38,498 bases of DNA from an uncultured Eubacteriales bacterium (lineage in GTDB: Bacteria > Bacillota > Clostridia > Christensenellales > CAG-138): assembly GCA_900319345.1 (NCBI GenBank), contig ONNZ01000013.1, positions 1 to 38,498 on the forward strand, read 5' to 3'. The notes beneath the pieces are model-generated. The model searched no databases. It saw only the letters and a program-made list of their open reading frames with translations, and was not told the origin of the DNA. Shown one piece after another: positions 33,632 through 38,498 of this stretch (position 1 is the stretch's first letter; each line of letters begins with the position of its first letter). The position numbers and the translations under genes are program-made.

Positions 33632-33661
33632 ATTATAGCACAGCATATCCGCTGTGTGCAA
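33632..33661 (-). promoter_or_regulatory. Predicted yicC promoter with a dyad in the spacer
   Basis: On the minus strand TTGCAC (33661-33656), an 18-nt spacer and a perfect TATAAT (33637-33632) lie upstream of the yicC ribosome site. The -35 box is poor, while the spacer is almost filled by the perfect inverted repeat at 33639-33656, which suggests control by a bound factor. Confidence 0.6.
33639..33656. repeat. Perfect inverted repeat CACAGC-N6-GCTGTG in the yicC promoter
   Basis: The 18-bp sequence has two 6-bp arms around six bases (ATATCC on the plus strand). It lies between the -35 and -10 boxes and touches the -35 box. Its size fits a binding site for a dimeric regulator. As RNA it could also form a short hairpin after the upstream gene, but there is no T run. 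Confidence 0.55.
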
Positions 33662-33669
33662 GTCCCGAT

Positions 33670-36605
<2,936 letters not shown>

Positions 36606-36608
36606 CTA

Positions 36609-38498
36609 TTATTCCATCCTGGTGAGAGGCGCATACAGGGCGGTGAGCCGTTTTTCCATACCGTTTTTGAAGCGGACCCGCACGATCTGAGACGGGCCCT
36701 TGCCCTCCACGCCTTCCACGGTGCCTTCGCCGAAGATGGCGTGCCGGACCCGGTCCCCGTCCTGCCAGGTGAGCACCTTGTCGGCGGCCTTGGGCGCCAT
36801 GGGCTTGGTCCCCGCGAAGACTTGGGGCGGCGTGCGGGTCTGAGCTGGCTGGGCATGGAAGCTTTCCACAGGGGCCGCCTTGGCAACCGCCTGCTCCCGC
36901 CGGTTGTGATTCAGGTTCTCGCCGGGCAATCGGACGGCGTCGCCCATCTCCCGCAGGAAGGTGGAGGGCTGAGAGGCGGTGAACTGCCCGTACAGGATAC
37001 GGCTCTCCGCGTAGGTCAGATACAGCTTTTCCCGGGCCCGGGTCACGCCCACATAGCAGAGCCGCCGTTCCTCCTCCATCTTCTCCGGGTCAGTCCTGGA
37101 TTGAGAGGAAGGGAAGAGTCCATCCTCCATGCCGCAGAGGAACACCGTGTCGAATTCAAGGCCCTTGGCGGAGTGGAGGGTCATAAGGTTCACGCAGCCG
37201 TTCTGCTCGTCCATGTTGTCCGTGGTCGTGAAGAGGGCCACGGTGCTGAGGAAGGATTGGAGCATGTCCCCGTCGGGATCGTCGAAGGACGCTTCAAATT
37301 CGCTCATATAGCCCAAAAGCTCCTTCACGTTCTCCGAACGGACCTCGTAGTTCTCCTTCTTGTCCTCCTTCAGGTAGGCGTCGTAGCCGATGCGCTTCAA
37401 TAGGTCCGCCGCGAAGACGGAGAAGGTCTTCTTGCCGTAGTCCTCATACGCGGCCTCCATGACCTCGGCGAAGGGCGCGAACTTGGCCCGGGTCCGAAGG
37501 GACAGGCACTGGGGGTCCAGCACCACCGCGAACAGGGACAAATCCCGCTGCTGGGCCTCGGCCCTGAGCTCGTCCATGGCCACGGCGCCGATGCCCCGCC
37601 GGGGCACGTTGATGATCCGGGTGAAGGCCACGTCGTCGTTGGGGTTGCTGATCAGCCGAAGGTAGGACAGCACGTCCTTCACCTCGGCCCGATCGAAGAA
37701 GGATACGCCGCCGTACACCTTGTAGGGGATGCTGTAGCTCTGGAGGATCATCTCGAGGATACGGCTCTGGGCGTGGGTCCGATAGAGGATGGCGAAGCTG
37801 TCGTATCGGCTGCCCATGCGGCGGCCGTTCAGGATGCGGTCGCAGATATACACCGCTTCCTCCCGCTCCGTCCGGCCCTCATAGACCGTGATGGGGAAGC
37901 CGTCCGTCTTCTCCGTCCACAGCCGCTTGCTCTTGCGTCCGCGGTTGTTTTCGATGACCCGATTGGCCGCTTCCAAAATCTTGTCGGTGGAGCGATAGTT
38001 TTGCTCCAGCCGCACCACGTGGGCCCCGGGGAAGTCCTTCTCGAATTCCAGGATATTGCGGATGTCCGCGCCGCGCCAGCCGTAGATGCTCTGGTCGTCG
38101 TCGCCCACCACGCACAGGTTCCGATGCTCCTTAGCCAGCATGCTCACGATATGATACTGGGCCATGTTGGTGTCCTGGTACTCGTCCACCAGGATATAGC
38201 GGAACCGGTCACGATACTTCTGCAGGATGTCCGGCCGCTTTTCGAACAGCTCGATGGTCTTCAGGAGCAGATCGTCGAAATCGAGGGCGTTGGCCTCCTT
38301 GAGCCGCTTCTGATAAAGGGCGAAGGCCTCCGTCACCTGCCGGGGCTGGTAGCTTTGGACCAGGTACTCCTGGGGCCGCAGGGAGTGGTTCTTGGCGTCG
38401 GAAAAGATGCCCGCCAGCATGCGCTTGGAGAACACCTTGTCGTTCAGGTTCAAATCCTTGATGATGTGGCCGATGAGGGATTGCTGATCGTCCTCGTC
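36609..38498 (-). CDS. pcrA: ATP-dependent DNA helicase PcrA/UvrD, N-terminus cut by window edge
   Basis: PcrA is a 3'-5' superfamily 1 helicase in repair, rolling-circle replication and clearing of RecA or RNA polymerase from DNA. About 629 residues are visible; roughly the first 100, including Walker A, lie beyond the right edge. Seen are VDEYQDTN (motif II), GDDDQSIYGWRGAD (III), LEQNYRST (IV), MTLHSAKGLEFDTVFLCG (V) and YVGVTRAREKLYLT (VI). The C-terminal Tudor-like domain (GDRVRHAIFGEGTVEGVEG) contacts RNA polymerase in relatives. An internal TTG near 38453 is not the start, since the family sequence continues upstream without a break. Confidence 0.96.
   Translation of the reverse strand, partial: DEDDQQSLIGHIIKDLNLNDKVFSKRMLAGIFSDAKNHSLRPQEYLVQSYQPRQVTEAFALYQKRLKEANALDFDDLLLKTIELFEKRPDILQKYRDRFRYILVDEYQDTNMAQYHIVSMLAKEHRNLCVVGDDDQSIYGWRGADIRNILEFEKDFPGAHVVRLEQNYRSTDKILEAANRVIENNRGRKSKRLWTEKTDGFPITVYEGRTEREEAVYICDRILNGRRMGSRYDSFAILYRTHAQSRILEMILQSYSIPYKVYGGVSFFDRAEVKDVLSYLRLISNPNDDVAFTRIINVPRRGIGAVAMDELRAEAQQRDLSLFAVVLDPQCLSLRTRAKFAPFAEVMEAAYEDYGKKTFSVFAADLLKRIGYDAYLKEDKKENYEVRSENVKELLGYMSEFEASFDDPDGDMLQSFLSTVALFTTTDNMDEQNGCVNLMTLHSAKGLEFDTVFLCGMEDGLFPSSQSRTDPEKMEEERRLCYVGVTRAREKLYLTYAESRILYGQFTASQPSTFLREMGDAVRLPGENLNHNRREQAVAKAAPVESFHAQPAQTRTPPQVFAGTKPMAPKAADKVLTWQDGDRVRHAIFGEGTVEGVEGKGPSQIVRVRFKNGMEKRLTALYAPLTRME

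Overview
The window looks like a chromosomal segment of a GC-rich, spore-forming Clostridia-type Bacillota. Evidence is an alpha/beta-type small acid-soluble spore protein (9725-9916), a PrkC/PrpC kinase-phosphatase pair, Asp23-FakA, and long blocks in the gene order known from Bacillus subtilis (yicC-gmk-rpoZ-priA and def-fmt-rsmB-rlmN-prpC-prkC-rsgA-rpe). Genes are dense, most neighbours overlap by 4-14 bp, and no gap exceeds about 200 bp. I see no tRNA, rRNA, CRISPR array, transposase, integrase or phage gene. The taxonomic placement is inferred from content only.

Layout. (1) 1-2755, minus: xth-maf-uvrC, a DNA-repair/housekeeping operon; uvrC runs off the left edge. (2) 2756-9607, plus: a 62-aa helix-turn-helix-like protein, an alpha/beta hydrolase coupled to a NagB-like protein lacking catalytic residues, yebC, asp23, fakA, a terminator, then recG. 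(3) 9608-10109: shared terminator, the minus-strand spore protein gene and its long leader. (4) 10110-16330, plus: DUF523 protein, OmpR-type response regulator, histidine kinase, HtrA protease, mutS2. (5) 16317-24635, minus: nine genes from a strong promoter, def to yihY, covering N-terminal processing of proteins, rRNA modification, Ser/Thr signalling, ribosome assembly and pentose phosphate metabolism. (6) 24794-25877, plus: a regulator joining an XRE helix-turn-helix domain to four membrane segments and a LiaF-like repeat domain. (7) 25890-33661, minus: yicC-gmk-rpoZ-priA followed by two ABC half-transporters with complementary degenerate ATP sites. (8) 33670-38498, minus: pcrA (cut by the right edge)-ligA-an AIR-synthase/HypE-like protein.

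Most of the window is conserved core genome. The less ordinary parts are the back-to-back promoters at 2762-2812 that share one -35 box and predict a leaderless xth mRNA; the NagB-like probable pseudoenzyme; the XRE/LiaF-like fusion and ABC pair lying between priA and def, which are adjacent in B. subtilis; a perfect dyad inside the yicC promoter; and a mutS2 terminator encoded inside the 3' end of the convergent yihY gene.
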